64,000 bases of DNA from Ahaetulla prasina (taxonomy: Eukaryota > Chordata > Lepidosauria > Squamata > Colubridae), in assembly GCF_028640845.1 (NCBI RefSeq), contig NC_080540.1:215247300-215311299 (forward strand), read 5' to 3'. Made by a program: the position numbers and the translations under genes. The notes below the pieces were generated by a model that searched no databases, was not told the origin of the DNA, and was given only the letters and a program-made list of their open reading frames with translations. Shown piece by piece: positions 12,745-24,630 of this stretch. Each line of letters starts with the position of its first letter. The first letter of the stretch is position 1.

Positions 12745-12895
12745 TCCTTGGTGCTCTCTGAACTTGGTCATTTTCTTGCAGATGTTTCGTTACCCAAACA
12801 AAGTAACATCATCAGTGCACTGATGATATAACCTATTTTGGGGAACAACACATCTGCAAGAAAACGACCAAACTCTGAGAGCACCGAGGACCTCT
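12745..12895. repeat. second copy of the fold-back element
   Basis: Inverted arms as in 10638-10788, carried along by the tandem duplication. Confidence 0.65.
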
Positions 12896-13094
12896 TAATT
12901 GTGACAAGTTACAATTACATTTGTTTAAAGACCACCTTTTGTACTACACCATAACAATTAAGATACAATAACTGTTTCAAAGAGAAAGCTACCTCCTCTT
13001 TTGTCAATTCTTTAATAAGAGAAAACTCTTGTGCAACAGAGATTTTCTGTTACCATAATATTGTAAGAAATGAAAGAGGAGAAGTCCAAGGGAG

Positions 13095-13281
13095 CAGTGG
13101 TGAGTTTCTACAGGTTCACCCCGGTTCAGATGAACCGGTAGTGGCAGCGGCGGGAGGCTCCGCCCACCCACCTGGGCGTCATCATGGACTCTCTGCGCAT
13201 GCACAGAAGGTTCTGTGCATGCGCAGAAGCGCCGTGTGTGCTCACAAAACCGGTAGCGAAGGTAAGTGGAACCCACTACTG
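13095..13281. mobile_element. short hAT-like MITE, copy in second tandem unit
   Basis: Starts CAGTGGTGAGTTTC and ends GGAACCCACTACTG, with perfect CAAGGGAG target duplications at 13087-13094 and 13282-13289. This copy keeps the intact CAG terminus that is mutated to CTG in 10988-11174. Confidence 0.9.
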
Positions 13282-13289
13282 CAAGGGAG

Positions 13290-13898
13290 GTTAAAAAAAA
13301 TCCATCCTTATTCACCCTGCCCAAGATTACAATGTTGATTTTACAGATCTGGAAAATATATGAAATGCCCAAATGGTAAACATTTTAGCTTCATCCAATT
13401 TCTTTAATTTTAATTATGTATTAAATTAAGCCAAATTTGTTTTTTAATCTCATCTATGGATCCAGCCCATTTAGTCTAACAGGTTAAAAAAAACCCAAAA
13501 AAACTATCCCAAAGAAACAATCTATTTATGCCTTTTTTTAAAGAATTGAGACAAAATCATCACTATAATTTCGGAAGAAAGTTCACTGAGAATATATGTT
13601 TTTCATTTTTTTAAAAAAGGCATTTTTTCATTTTAAAAAATTAGTGTAATGTTTAGCTTAACCTGTTGACTGCTTTTTTTTCTTTTTTCTTTTATACACA
13701 CACACTGCACACACACATATGTAAAAGGGGAGGAGAATTTACTGTTTTTTTGTTTTTTTTTCCGCACCCAGCCATGGTGGATCCTACATGTTAAATGTTA
13801 ATTTTATTTCATCATTTTTTCCTCTTTTTTGTACATTATTTTTTCCCCTTTTTGTTGTTCTTAGGGTTGAATGTGTGCTTCTGTTTTGTTTTGCTTTT
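13290..13898. other. T-rich spacer between the two tandem duplications
   Basis: Low-complexity T- and A-rich DNA, with a short CA stretch near 13698. The frame at 13795-14073 is a by-product of T runs. No gene is visible. Confidence 0.5.
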
Positions 13899-14141
13899 TG
13901 TTTGTTTTTCTGTTTTGTATTCTCTTTTTTATGATAAAACATTAAATAATAATGAAGATGAAAAAAGGCACTGGATTTTCAGAAACTACAACAATGAGAA
14001 ACAAATATGGAATAAGGCCAACCAACATTTCACTTCAGACACAGCTATTAGATGTTGTCATAAGCAAGTGTAGGAAGTTAGCACCCACCCCTCTCCTAGA
14101 AGAATGAAATATTTTAAAAAATATTAAAAATGGCAGAATAT

Positions 14142-14610
14142 TGTATTTCCCTGGATGAGAAATGGAGAAACATGTTTTAAGGACAAAGCTGCTCCCTGGA
14201 GCTTCCTGGCCAATGGGCCAGAGGCAGAAACTCATTCTCCCCACCTTTGTCAATGGGACCATCATCTGCAACACAATAGGACCCATCTAGCAACAGAAAC
14301 TCACCACATGGCACCTGGGAAGATTACATCAGCCAGCAAGGCTAGCTAAGACCCCCCCACCCCCCAGGAGGCTGACAACCAAACAGGACACCCTTCCTGT
14401 GCCCCGGGAAGTTCACAGCTTAGAGAGCATAAAACTAAGGCACGCCCAGTATGTCAACCCCTTTTCTGTTCAGGAACTCAAACCATGTGATCCTGTCCAC
14501 CATTAAACCATCTTTCCAAGCAGTGTCCATTTTTCCAGTGTCTTTTTCCCCACTTGGAACTGAACCCAGATGGACATTTCTTCCAACACAAGGGCACCCA
14601 GGCCATTACA
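14142..14610 (+). mobile_element. possible solo LTR, first copy
   Basis: The block runs from TGTATTTCCCTGG to GGCCATTACA, giving TG...CA ends. It has a TATA-like 'agcataaaac' near 14427 and 'cattaaacc' downstream. No clean target duplication was found, so the limits and the LTR assignment are tentative. Confidence 0.3.
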
Positions 14611-15078
14611 TTTGTATCTTATCCACTAAATAAAATTAAATACAGCTATGAAAATAGTTTATTTAACTGTTTTTTGGATTTTTGTCCTCCCCTGAAAAAA
14701 GTAGGATGATGTTCCACATTTTAAAAATATACATTTGATATTATAGGATCTTTTAAAAAATGTTCTGCCCTAGAAATCAATTTTTAAAAACCTGGAGCTT
14801 CTTGTTCCAGTTCTCAAGAAATGCAGCTTTAATCTGGATGAACTTTGGTGTCCATAATTTAAAATGCTGGAATTAAATGTTCTAATTTCTCTAGCTAATA
14901 TCTGAAGGAATAGAGATTTCCAGAACTCTACATTTTAAAAAAAAAACAAAGTTCAGTGGATATCTTCAAATACCACAGAAATGGGAAACACCCAACTTGA
15001 TTAGAATATCTATAAAACATATCCTACAATTCAGAAAGTGTTACCAGAATATCAATTACATCTCTGCATAAGTCTTAC

Positions 15079-15132
15079 CATCTTTGGGTTCTGATATAGT
15101 TTCTTCTTTGGTTGTGGTCTTGAGCTCTTCCA
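15079..15132 (-). CDS. candidate coding exon B (54 bp) of an unrecognised K/E-rich gene
   Basis: On the minus strand a TTGCAG acceptor precedes 54 bases ending in a strong GTAAGA donor. The only phase that joins to the upstream candidate exon (16181-16261) reads EELKTTTKEETISEPKD. The exon starts and ends in phase 1, so it can be duplicated or skipped without breaking the frame. I do not recognise the protein. There is a faint resemblance to an acidic stretch of equatorin (EQTN), a neighbour of TEK in mammals, but the strand is opposite to that expected. It could also be a chance exon. Confidence 0.4.
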
Positions 15133-15243
15133 CTGCAAGATAGCATCAGAGTGTTTATTAAAAATAACCTAAATGTATCTATTGGACATATGAATTGAGC
15201 GGCCTAATCTTACAGCATTTTAAAAAACCATTTTTACTGCTTT

Positions 15244-15287
15244 GAGGGTTAGGGTTAGGGTCAGAGCCAGGATTAGGATTAGGGTTC
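15244..15287 (+). repeat. short imperfect telomere-like (TTAGGG) tract
   Basis: GGGTTAGGGTTAGGGTCAG followed by 'aggattaggattagggtt'. It is a short interstitial telomeric-type repeat, and a second copy is at 17630-17671. Confidence 0.75.
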
Positions 15288-15355
15288 ACAAAGTAATATA
15301 TTTTCTTCTAAAAAACCAAAGACATAGTCCACCTATTTTACAACTCTCCACATTT

Positions 15356-15628
<273 letters not shown>

Positions 15629-16180
15629 TAATACTTAGAGACCACCCATCTCTATGTATTCAGCATGGCTGAATGGCTTTTCATTTAGGGAAATCAATTT
15701 CAAACTGCATTATGGAGATCCTTGGATGCTGACCAGAGTCCTTGAAAGGATCCTAATTAAAGGGAAACATAAGCTTCTCTAGAATACAGACAGTTCAGAA
15801 AGTTGGCCCACATAACCAAATCAGCTGAAGAGTGGCCCGGACCCTACATGATGCGTAGGACCACACTTTGCAGATTTCCAGGAATTTTTCAGCATCTGAG
15901 TTAATATACAAAAGTTTGATTAAATGGGAAAAAACTGACCAAATTATGATACATGAAAAAGTAAAAAAAAAAGGCACCTTGGACTTTCAGAGACCCCCTA
16001 CCAAAAGAAAGATTATGCAGGGGGGGAAAAATTCTTGCCTCCATTACTGTATTCTCCAAGAATGCAAAATAATCCTCATTAAATTGTTTGGGAAAATAAC
16101 CATTCAATTACGACATGGCATAACATCGATTTAAACTTATGCATAACGTTTCACTGCTTCAGTGCATATCTGCTGCTTAC

Positions 16181-16261
16181 AATATTTCTGCAAGGTCTTT
16201 AAACTCTCCAGAAGCTTAATATTTATTCTTTCATCTTCTTTCAAATGCTGTTTTGGAATCT
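16181..16261 (-). CDS. candidate coding exon A (81 bp) of an unrecognised K/E-rich gene
   Basis: A long T tract and TTTAG acceptor precede 81 bases that end in a GTAAGC donor. In the frame that fits exon B it reads IPKQHLKEDERINIKLLESL and continues with KTLQKY. This is an amphipathic, helix-like composition rich in K, E and L. It is phase 1-1 and a multiple of three. Joined to exon B (split codon T|TG, Leu) it gives one 45-residue unit. Without the donor the frame would run to a TAA at 16142-16144, so a terminal-exon reading is the alternative. Confidence 0.4.
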
Positions 16262-16525
16262 CTAAAAAAAAAAAAAAAACAATGTTTGTTTTTCTGTTTT
16301 GTATTCTCTTTTTTATGATAAAACATTAAATAATAATGAAGATGAAAAAAGGCACTGGATTTTCAGAAACTACAACAATGAGAAACAAATATGGAATAAG
16401 GCCAACCAACATTTCACTTCAGACACAGCTATTAGATGTTGTCATAAGCAAGTGTAGGAAGTTAGCACCCACCCCTCTCCTAGAAGAATGAAATATTTTA
16501 AAAAATATTAAAAATGGCAGAATAT

Positions 16526-16996
16526 TGTATTTCCCTGGATGAGAAATGGAGAAACATGTTTTAAGGACAAAGCTGCTCCCTGGAGCTTCCTGGCCAATGG
16601 GCCAGAGGCAGAAACTCATTCTCCCCACCTTTGTCAATGGGACCATCATCTGCAACACAATAGGACCCATCTAGCAACAGAAACTCACCACATGGCACCT
16701 GGGAAGATTACATCAGCCAGCAAGGCTAGCTAAGACCCCCCCACCCCCTAGGAGTCTGACAACCAATCAGGACACTCTTCCTGTGCCCCGGGAAGTTCAA
16801 AGCTTAGAGAGAGCATAAAACTAAGGCACGCCCAGTATGTCAACCCCTTTTCTGTTCAGGAACTCAAACCATGTGATCCTGTCCACCATTAAACCATCTT
16901 TCCAAGCAGTGTCCATTTTTCCAGTGTCTTTTTCCCCACTTGGAACTGAACCCAGATGGACATTTCTTCCAACACAAGGGCACCCAGGCCATTACA
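16526..16996 (+). mobile_element. possible solo LTR, second copy
   Basis: Same block as 14142-14610, carried by the tandem duplication, with small differences such as 'ggagtctgacaaccaatcagg'. Confidence 0.3.
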
Positions 16997-17464
16997 TTTG
17001 TATTTTATCCACTAAATAAAATTAAATACAGCTATGAAAATAGTTTATTTAACTGTTTTTTGGATTTTTGTCCTCCCCTGAAAAAAGTAGGATGATGTTC
17101 CACATTTTAAAAATATACATTTGATATTAAAGGATCTTTTAAAAAATGTTCTGCCCTAGAAATCAATTTTTAAAAACCTGGAGCTTCTTGTTCCAGTTCT
17201 CAAGAAATGCAGCTTTAATCTGGATGAACTTTGGTGTCCATAATTTAAAATGCTGGAATTAAATGTTCTAATTTCTCTAGCTAATATCTGAAGGAATAGA
17301 GATTTCCAGAACTCTACATTTTTAAAAAAAAACAAAGTTCAGTGGATATCTTCAAATACCACAGAAATGGGAAACACCCAACTTGATTAGAATATCTATA
17401 AAACATATCCTACAATTCAGAAAGTGTTACCAGAATATCAATTACATCTCTGCATAAGTCTTAC

Positions 17465-17518
17465 CATCTTTGGGTTCTGATATATTTTCTTCTTTGGTTG
17501 TGGTCTTGAGCTCTTCCA
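17465..17518 (-). CDS. candidate coding exon B, upstream duplicate
   Basis: Second copy of the 54-bp exon with the same TTGCAG acceptor and GTAAGA donor. One codon differs (ACT to AAT, Thr to Asn), and the frame and splice sites stay intact. Its donor phase also fits the acceptor of exon A at 16261, which would create a Glu codon across the junction. Its relation to the gene is as uncertain as for the other copy. Confidence 0.4.
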
Positions 17519-17629
17519 CTGCAAGATAGCATCAGAGTGTTTATTAAAAATAACCTAAATGTATCTATTGGACATATGAATTGAGCGGCCTAATCTTACA
17601 GCATTTTAAAAAACCATTTTTACTGCTTT

Positions 17630-17671
17630 GAGGGTTAGGGTTAGGGTCAGAGCCAGGATTAGGGTTAGGGT
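17630..17671 (+). repeat. telomere-like tract, second copy
   Basis: GGGTTAGGGTTAGGGTCAG then 'aggattagggttagggtt'. One unit is closer to TTAGGG than in the 15244 copy. Confidence 0.75.
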
Positions 17672-17740
17672 TCACAAAGTAATATCTTTTCTTCTAAAAA
17701 AGCAAAGACATAGTCCACCTATTTTACAACTCTCCACATT

Positions 17741-18004
<264 letters not shown>

Positions 18005-18560
18005 CTAATAATACTTAGAGACCACCCATCTCTATGTATTCAGCATGGCTGAATGGCTTTTCATTTAGGGAAATCAATTTCAAACTGCATTATGGAGATC
18101 CTTGGATGCTGACCAGAGTCCTTGAAAGGATCCTAATTAAAGGGAAACATAAGCTTCTCTAGAATACAGACAGTTCAGAAAGTTGGCCCACATAACCAAA
18201 TCAGCTGAAGAGTGGCCCGGACCCTACATGATGCGTAGGACCACACTTTGCAGATTTCCAGGAATTTTTCAGCATCTGAGTTAATATACAAAAGTTTGAT
18301 TAAATGGGGAAAAACTGACCAAATTATGATACATGAAAAAGTAAAAAAAAAAGGCACCTTGGACTTTCAGAGACCCCCTACCAAAAGAAAGATTATGCAG
18401 GGGGGGAAAAATTCTTGCCTCCATTACTGTATTCTCCAAGAATGCAAAATAATCCTCATTAAATTGTTTGGGAAAATAACCATTCAATTATGACATGGCA
18501 TAACATCGATTTAAACTTATGCATAACGTTTCACTGCTTCAGTGCATATCTGCTGCTTAC

Positions 18561-18641
18561 AATATTTCTGCAAGGTCTTTAAACTCTCCAGAAGCTTAAT
18601 ATTTATTCTTTCATCTTCTTTCAAATGCTGTTTTGGAATCT
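18561..18641 (-). CDS. candidate coding exon A, upstream duplicate
   Basis: Second copy of the 81-bp exon, with the same donor and reading frame. The upstream tract is an A-rich run on the plus strand (T-rich in the sense of the gene). I found no convincing exon further upstream that would continue this gene towards 31 kb. Confidence 0.4.
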
Positions 18642-18848
18642 CTAAAAAAAGAAAAAAAAATAACAATATTTATTTTTGTGCTCCACAATTTAGATCACAG
18701 GATTGAAAATAATTGAATATTTTTAAATAAATGATTTTTATAAATTTAAAATTTAAAAGAGCCAGTTTGATATAGTGGTTAAGGCCAGGAGTCAACACCT
18801 ACTCAAAGATACTCACAGAGAGAGATTAAAAAAATACCCCACTTTTAT

Positions 18849-19058
18849 ATCTTTGATGAAATAGATAGATGAGAGATATATAGATGATTGATAGATAAAT
18901 AGATCTAGATAGATGATAGATAGAGCTAGAGATAGATAAATAGTAGGATAAATAGAGAGAGATGATAGATAGATGATAGAGAAATAGAGAGAGATAGAGA
19001 GACAGAGAGAGATAGAGGGTGGGGGAAGAGAGAGGGAGAGGGAGAGAGAGAGAGAGAG
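18849..19058. repeat. GATA/GAGA-rich microsatellite
   Basis: Irregular runs of gatagat, agatag and agagag, i.e. the purine-rich orientation of the same motif family as the CT/GATA arrays at 15.4 and 17.8 kb. Confidence 0.9.
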
Positions 19059-19308
19059 AGCATTACCAACAGGTCTTTAGATTTGTGGAATATGCATTTT
19101 TCTTAAGTTTTCCTTTAGTTGCCATCTTTCGTCATTATCAATTATTCCTAGCCAGGTTGGCTATGGCACAACTGATAGAGAGGGTAATTGTCTTTCTGCC
19201 CTGTCTGACCTCTGGCTGTTCCGTGTTGGAAAAGGTGCTGTCCAAGATTGTTCCATTCCCCCAGCCCACAAACTAACTGGTCATAGTTTTTTTAAAGTTG
19301 CTATAGGC

Positions 19309-19824
19309 CAGGGGTAGTCAACCTTTTTATACCTACCGCCCACTTTTGTATCTCTGTTAGTAATAAAATTTTCTAACCGCCCAGTGATTCCACAGTAATG
19401 TGCCGTGTATCGTCATCTGTGCATGCCTCTTGCACATCATGGATTGGGTTGTGGGGGGCGCCGGCTACCAGCTCTGCTTGTCTGTTACAGCTGGGTGATG
19501 TGGGGGGAGATGTGCGAGCTATTCTGGGACGAGGCTCTTTTGCTTGCAATCGCATTATAGCACCATTTGGTTTCACTTATGTAACGTGAACTAAACTTAT
19601 GCGCGGGCAATACAAATAGTATATATTCAGAAATTTAAATTGTCATGGGGAATTTTATGAAAACTTAATGAAAATGTTTTTAAATAATGCTATGAATTTT
19701 TTTTAAAAAGGCAATTAAATTTAAAAAAAGGAAAGTGCTTCAGTATCGGACAAAACCCCTACTGCCCACCATGAAAGCTGGAACGCTCACTAGTGGGCGG
19801 TAGGAACCAGGTTGACTACCACTG
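19309..19824. mobile_element. non-autonomous hAT transposon with perfect 8-bp target duplication
   Basis: The termini are CAGGGGTAGTCAACCTTTTT and CCAGGTTGACTACCACTG. The perfect direct repeats CTATAGGC lie at 19301-19308 and 19825-19832. The 516-bp body has no transposase frame. Subterminal 'accgcccac' and 'gtgggcggta' are also inverted. Confidence 0.93.
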
Positions 19825-19832
19825 CTATAGGC

Positions 19833-20258
19833 TGAAAAGTGAGCCTCCTGCTACCCCTATGTCACCACCAAAGAATCTGCAAGAGAAGTATTTTCAGGTA
19901 TTTCTGAGACTAAGAAGTTTATTATTCACAAATTGACTCAGAATAAAAAAAGGAAGAACATTTTCTCATTATCACGTATATGAATATTGAGATCTGTCAT
20001 TAAAGGGTTAGCAGTATCAATACTTAGAGTGTTACATGCTCAAACTTGCTCAATGTAACATATTCAAATACAATAAAAAGAGAGGTTCAAATAAACTTGA
20101 GAATCTAAACCCAGATCCAAAAATTCAGCAATTCCTGCTTTTTGATATCGAAACAGCTTCCTTTTTCTGTCAACAAATTTGGAAGTTTGCAGGGATTTGA
20201 ACCATAGGCAAACACATTAATTAATTAAACTACAAGCAAAATCATTTAATATAGAATT
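19833..20258. other. spacer, nothing recognised
   Basis: AT-rich DNA without exon-like frames or bounded repeats. Confidence 0.4.
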
Positions 20259-21096
20259 ACTGTATTTTTTGCTCCATAAGACACTCCGGACCATAAGACG
20301 CAGCTAGCTTTTGAGGAAGAAAGAAAACAAAAAAATCTGCCTCTTTCTCCCTCCTCCAGTATGTGGCTCGTCAGGGCTCTGCTCCATTGCGCCCACCACC
20401 AGTCAACTGAGCAACAGCCTCTCGTAGCTCCACCAATCAGCAGCCACCTAGAAATGGTGATACTGCTGCCTCCTCGGTGTCTGCTGCCTCTGTGGGGAAT
20501 GCTGGAGCCTTTGCCAACATTCCCCAGCTATCGCCACCACTCGCCACCAGTGCTTGCCACCACCATTCGCCACTGCTACTTGCCTCCACCTATTGGCGGT
20601 TGGATCAGCCTCCCAGTATACTGCAATCAGCTGTTCCACCACCTGTTGCTGCCGCCACCTGTTGTCGCTTCTGCCTATCGCCGCTGTCTATCACCACCAC
20701 CTATTGCCGCCACCTATCACCACCACTGTTGTCACTGCCACCTGTTGCTGCCACCGCTGCCTATCACCACCACCGTTCACTGTGCAAATGGCGGTGGCAG
20801 CAAACGTTGTCATCGTCAACAGGTGGCAGAGATAGCCGGCGATCCCTGCCACCTGGAACAGCTGATCAGCAGTATTCCAGGAGGTCAATCCAACCACCAA
20901 TAGGTGGTGGTGGCGATAGGCAGCACTGGCGACAGGCTATTCGCCACTGCTAGCTGTCGCCACCGCCGCATCAACCCCCTCCCCCCTGCCACCCCAGCCC
21001 TGTTTTTGACGCAATATTCATTCAATAAGATGCACAGACATTTCCACCCACTTTTGGGGAACAAAAAAGTGTGTCTTATGGAGCAAAAAATATGGT
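20259..21096. mobile_element. terminal-inverted-repeat element with CCACCR-rich core
   Basis: The ends ACTGTATTTTTTGCTCCATAA and TTATGGAGCAAAAAATATGGT are inverted. The same type of terminus bounds the element at 42603-43043. The interior (about 20360-20960) is a degenerate tandem array of 'ccaccacct / gttgctgcc' units, which produces long spurious proline/histidine-rich frames on both strands. The superfamily is not assigned. Confidence 0.7.
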
Positions 21097-21559
21097 ATAT
21101 AACAAAAGCAATCTGTGTTCCTAAAGGAAGGAGAGAACTTTTCAAAGATATCATACCTTTACTTCTTCCTCCAGTACAGACAAGGAAAGGCAAAAACATC
21201 AAGAACAATAGATCCATACTGTTCACAATCTATGCATCCATATGACAAAATAATTGTGGACAAGTCTGTTTTTTTTACCAGAATCCCTCCTGTCATTTTT
21301 TGTGGTTACTCATTATGACATCATCACATCTTCCTGACTCATAATGAACCAGTTGAATAAGTAAAGACACCTAATGCTATCAATACATTTTCCATTTGCT
21401 AAAATCATTTATGTTACACATAGACATGCTTCACAAAATGAGTGATTAGAGTTAAGACAATTGTGTAAATATTTGTCTAGATCCACTGTGCAAACAATAA
21501 AGCCTGACAGGTCCAAAAATAGAATTTGAGATTTTTATATCCTATTCATAACTTTTGAT

Positions 21560-22345
21560 ACCCAAGTATATAATTATTTTAGCCATTGTCCCATGCAGGA
21601 TGAAGGCCTTGTCTGCCTGTTTCCAACCAATATGGTCCTGAGCTTTCTTTTGCCAATTGGGCTCGCAACACTTGCTGTTGTCATCAATCCATCTTGTTTT
21701 GGTCTTTTTCGAATGTGCTTTTATCAAATAGGATCCAGTCTAGGACTGCCTTGGGCCACCTGCCATCAGTTCTTCTTGCTATGTGACCAGCAATTTGAAT
21801 TTCCATTTCAATTCTTTTACTCTCGTGATGATATTGTATACTTTTGTTTGTTCTCTAATCTTTCTATCTTGTCTTGTAATGCTGAGCATGTATCTTTCCA
21901 TGGCGCTTTCTGCCACTTGTAGCTTTTGTATCGACTGTGAGATTAGTGCAGTGGTGGGTTTCAAAGTTTTTTTACTACTGGTTCTGTGGGCGTGGCTTGG
22001 TGGGCACGGCATGGCTTGGTGGGTGTGGCTTGGTGGGCATGGCAGAGGAAGGATACTGTAAAATCTCCATTCCCTCCCCGCCCCAGGGGAAGGTTACTGC
22101 AAAATCCCCATTTCCTCCCAATCAGCTGGGACTTGGGAGGCAGGGAATAGATGGGGGAGGGGGCCAGTCAGAAGTTTTACTACTGGTTCTTCGAGCTACT
22201 CAAAATTTTCACTATCAGTTCTCCAGAACTGGTCAGAACCTGCTGACCAGAGGTGCTACCCACCTCTGTATTAGTGTCCATGTTTCATACCCATGTACAG
22301 TATATACAAAAGCTGAAAGGAGCCCTTTAAATAAATGAAATGAAT
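21560..22345 (-). mobile_element. RTE-like LINE fragment interrupted by a MITE
   Basis: The minus-strand frames 21948-21779 and 21727-21542 show an AMERYML...TRQDRKIREQTKV...ELKWKFKL run and then TRWIDDNSKC...WQKKAQDHIGWKQADKAF. This order is found after the reverse transcriptase of RTE-like elements. Stops and a frameshift show decay. A MITE at 21949-22268 splits the LINE, which continues at 22277-22345. Confidence 0.75.
21949..22268. mobile_element. hAT-like MITE nested in a LINE
   Basis: Starts CAGTGGTGGGTTTC and ends GCTACCCACCTCTG, with GATTAGTG (21941-21948) and TATTAGTG (22269-22276) as near-perfect target duplications. It carries the 'ctggttctgtgggcgtggc' body of the GAACCGGT family. 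Confidence 0.88.
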
Positions 22346-23414
22346 GCAACATGTAGTATCAGAAGCTTCCTCACAGTCTCAGGGATCACTCTGACATATA
22401 CTAAGAATTGGAATTTTAGCTTTGTTTATGGAAAGTACGTCCTCAAACTAACCTGATGCTTAAGAGTTAAGCTGGGGTGAGGGGTTATTTTTAGAAAGAT
22501 ATTTTTAGTCAACATCTTCCAGCCTTTCCTGGAAGTTTCTCAACCTTGATAAGTTTAAGATGGATCGACATCAGCTCCCATTTTTCCCACCCATCCAGAA
22601 TTCTGAGAGTTGAAGTCAAGGCATCTTACAGTTGCCAAGGTTGAGAGACAGAGCCTTAAACAAAGGGCCATAGGCACTTATCTTTTACTAATGGAGCTAA
22701 GAGTGTATTTCCAGCCAAGCTACTTTCCTGAAACCAAACTGGAGCTCACGACTCAACTGTTTAGGTATTGTCTGAGAATATTATTCATCCAGGCCATGCA
22801 CAGAAAAACAGGACAACCCCTGAGCATTTCTGGAAGAATCTGCAATCTCAGTTGCGCTGTTGACACACAATCATATTTATATAATCCACTACTTAACATC
22901 TGCAAATTGAATTGATTTATTGATGACAAGCTTCTATAAAAACTAATTATAGCATTTCCCCCCCCCCCCACTAGTTTTAAAGGATTTAACTAGCTCAGGT
23001 TTCAGAGAAGTGGAAAATGCTGCTGGTCCAACATTGTTGTTAACAAATGTAGTTGTAAATATTGTAATTGGGCTGTATCTGATAGATGATATTAACACAG
23101 AGTAGGTTAAATTTTTCATCTTCATCATCTGTCAGTTGGTCAAAGTCAACATCTGTCCTTGAAGTACAATGTGATCTATTATTCACACAAAACCTCATTA
23201 AAGTGTGTGTGTCTGTGTGTATGTTTGTGGGTGGGTGGGTGGGTGTGCATGGCACACCATTTTCTTACCCTGGAAAAAAGAGTGGTTATGAGCTGAAGGT
23301 ACGTTCTCCAAACTTGTGGGTTGGTTTCCAAACATTTAGTTACCAGGCTAGGTAATATCTTCAGCAGAGTTTAGGGAATGTCAATGGCTGTGTTCTGTTT
23401 ATAAGGGCTTCAGG
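22346..23414. other. spacer with one old palindromic MITE
   Basis: About 22525-22655 is a diverged copy of the palindromic MITE (TCTCAACCTTGATAAG ... CCAAGGTTGAGAGAC). A G-rich GTGGGTGG run lies near 23228. The acidic minus-strand frame near 23095-23160 lacks a usable splice donor. Nothing else is recognised. Confidence 0.5.
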
Positions 23415-23614
23415 CAGGGGTGAAATCCAGCAGGTTCTGACAGGTTCTGGAGAACCGGTAGCGGAAATTTTGAGTAGTTCAGAGAACCAGCAGATACCAC
23501 TTCTGGCTGGTCCCAGAGTGGGGTGGGAATGGAGATTTGGCAATATCCTTCCCCTGCCACGCCCACAAGCCACACCCACAGAACCAGTAGTAAAAAAATT
23601 GGATTTCACCATTG
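23415..23614. mobile_element. hAT-like MITE with perfect target duplication
   Basis: CAGGGGTGAAATCC ... GGATTTCACCATTG, flanked by GCTTCAGG at 23407-23414 and 23615-23622. Member of the GAACCGGT family. Confidence 0.92.
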
Positions 23615-24140
23615 GCTTCAGGTGTGGGTGCGTCAAATGAGGTGATGAGTCAGCTGTGAGTCATCAGGGAGTCTTTTGATGGGTCTTGTGATAAGGCAAT
23701 TACCTAGATTACCTATCTACATTAGGAGGTGAAGTGCTGGGGTGTTTGTGTGGATTGGTTAAGGTTCAGTGCTGTCTCAGGTTGGCTATGTGGTTGATTT
23801 GGATTCTGGGGTTCATAGGCTGGTTGTCAGTCAATGTGTCTGCTGATGGAATTATCCACAAAAATCCCTCCTATTTGACAACAGTGAAGCTTGTCAACAA
23901 GGCAGTTGACAGTTAGTAGCACTCAGTTCTAGCATTCAGCAATTCCCAGGGCAGTCAGTCAGTGGTGGGATTCAAATAATTTAACAACTGGTTCTCTGCC
24001 CTAATGACTGGTTGGGTAGGTGTGGCTGGGTGGTCATGTGACTGGGTGGGTGTGGTCAACTTGATGTCACTCATCACACCCAGCCCCGCCTCCTGGCCAC
24101 TTTTCTCAAAGGCAGAGGTGGGATTTAGCCAGTTTATACC
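23615..24140. other. spacer with partial GAACCGGT-family sequence
   Basis: Around 23955-24060 there is a fragment ('cagtggtgggattcaaataatttaac', then 'gtgactgggtgggtgtgg') of the same MITE family without a complete right end. There is no gene. Confidence 0.45.
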
Positions 24141-24403
24141 GGGGTTTTTTTTGTTTACATTTATATCCCGCCCTTCTCCGAAGACTCAGGGCGACTTACA
24201 GTGTGTAAGGCAATAGTCTCATTCTATTTGTATATTTACAAAGTCAACTTATTGCCCCCCCAACAATCTGGGTCCTCATTTTACCTACCTTATAAGGGAT
24301 GGAAGGCTGAGTCAACCTTGGGCCTGGTGGGACTAGAACCTGCAGTAATTGCAGGCAGCTGTGTTTTAATAACAGGCTTTTTACAGCCTGAGCCACAGAT
24401 TAG
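24141..24403 (-). mobile_element. tRNA-derived SINE with L2-type tail
   Basis: The reverse complement of the copy at 52418-52668. In minus sense it reads the 'ggttgactcagccttccatcc' body and finishes with 'agggcgggatataaatg', a tail shared with L2-type LINEs of reptiles. Confidence 0.7.
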
Positions 24404-24423
24404 GGCTAATCTGATCGATTTGG

Positions 24424-24630
24424 GCCCCTCCCCCATCCATTTTTTGACCCATTTTTATTTATTTTTTATTTTTTTATTTTATTTATTTATTTGTCAAACA
24501 CAACAGTATATATAAGTATAAGCATGAAATAACCATACGAATTGGATACAACCAAAGGGAACATTAGGACAGGAACGGTAGGCACGCTGGTGCACTTATG
24601 CACGCCTCTTACTTACTTAGATAGTCTTTG
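24424..24630. repeat. ATTT-rich run followed by a dispersed repeat fragment
   Basis: A (ATTT)n-like run is followed by 'gtcaaacacaacagtatatataag' and 'ggacaggaacggtaggcac'. The same order recurs at 31425-31580. It looks like a 3' piece of a LINE or LINE-derived repeat, clade unknown. Confidence 0.5.

Larger units (their letters stand above)
11173..13279. repeat. tandem duplication 1, second copy
   Basis: Nearly identical to 9065-11172, and it begins and ends on the same TGCAAGGGAGGT motif. Small differences include 'agctcaagttc' against 'agctcaaggtc' and an extra A near 13022. The few differences indicate a recent event or an assembly duplication. Confidence 0.93.

Noticed and set aside
13795..14073. 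Phenylalanine-rich 92-codon frame
   Set aside because: Low-complexity T runs.
20361..20903. 180-codon proline/histidine-rich open frame, with similar frames on other strands
   Set aside because: It is a by-product of CCACCT repeats inside a TIR element; all frames are open for the same reason.
21150..21175. 12-bp micro-exon (GAAGAAGTAAAG) before GTATGA on the minus strand
   Set aside because: Too short to support without transcript data.
23040..23255. Minus-strand acidic stretch (DVDFDQLTDDEDEKF) that looks exon-like
   Set aside because: There is only a weak acceptor and no usable donor, and it does not join in phase with the exon candidates at 15-18 kb.
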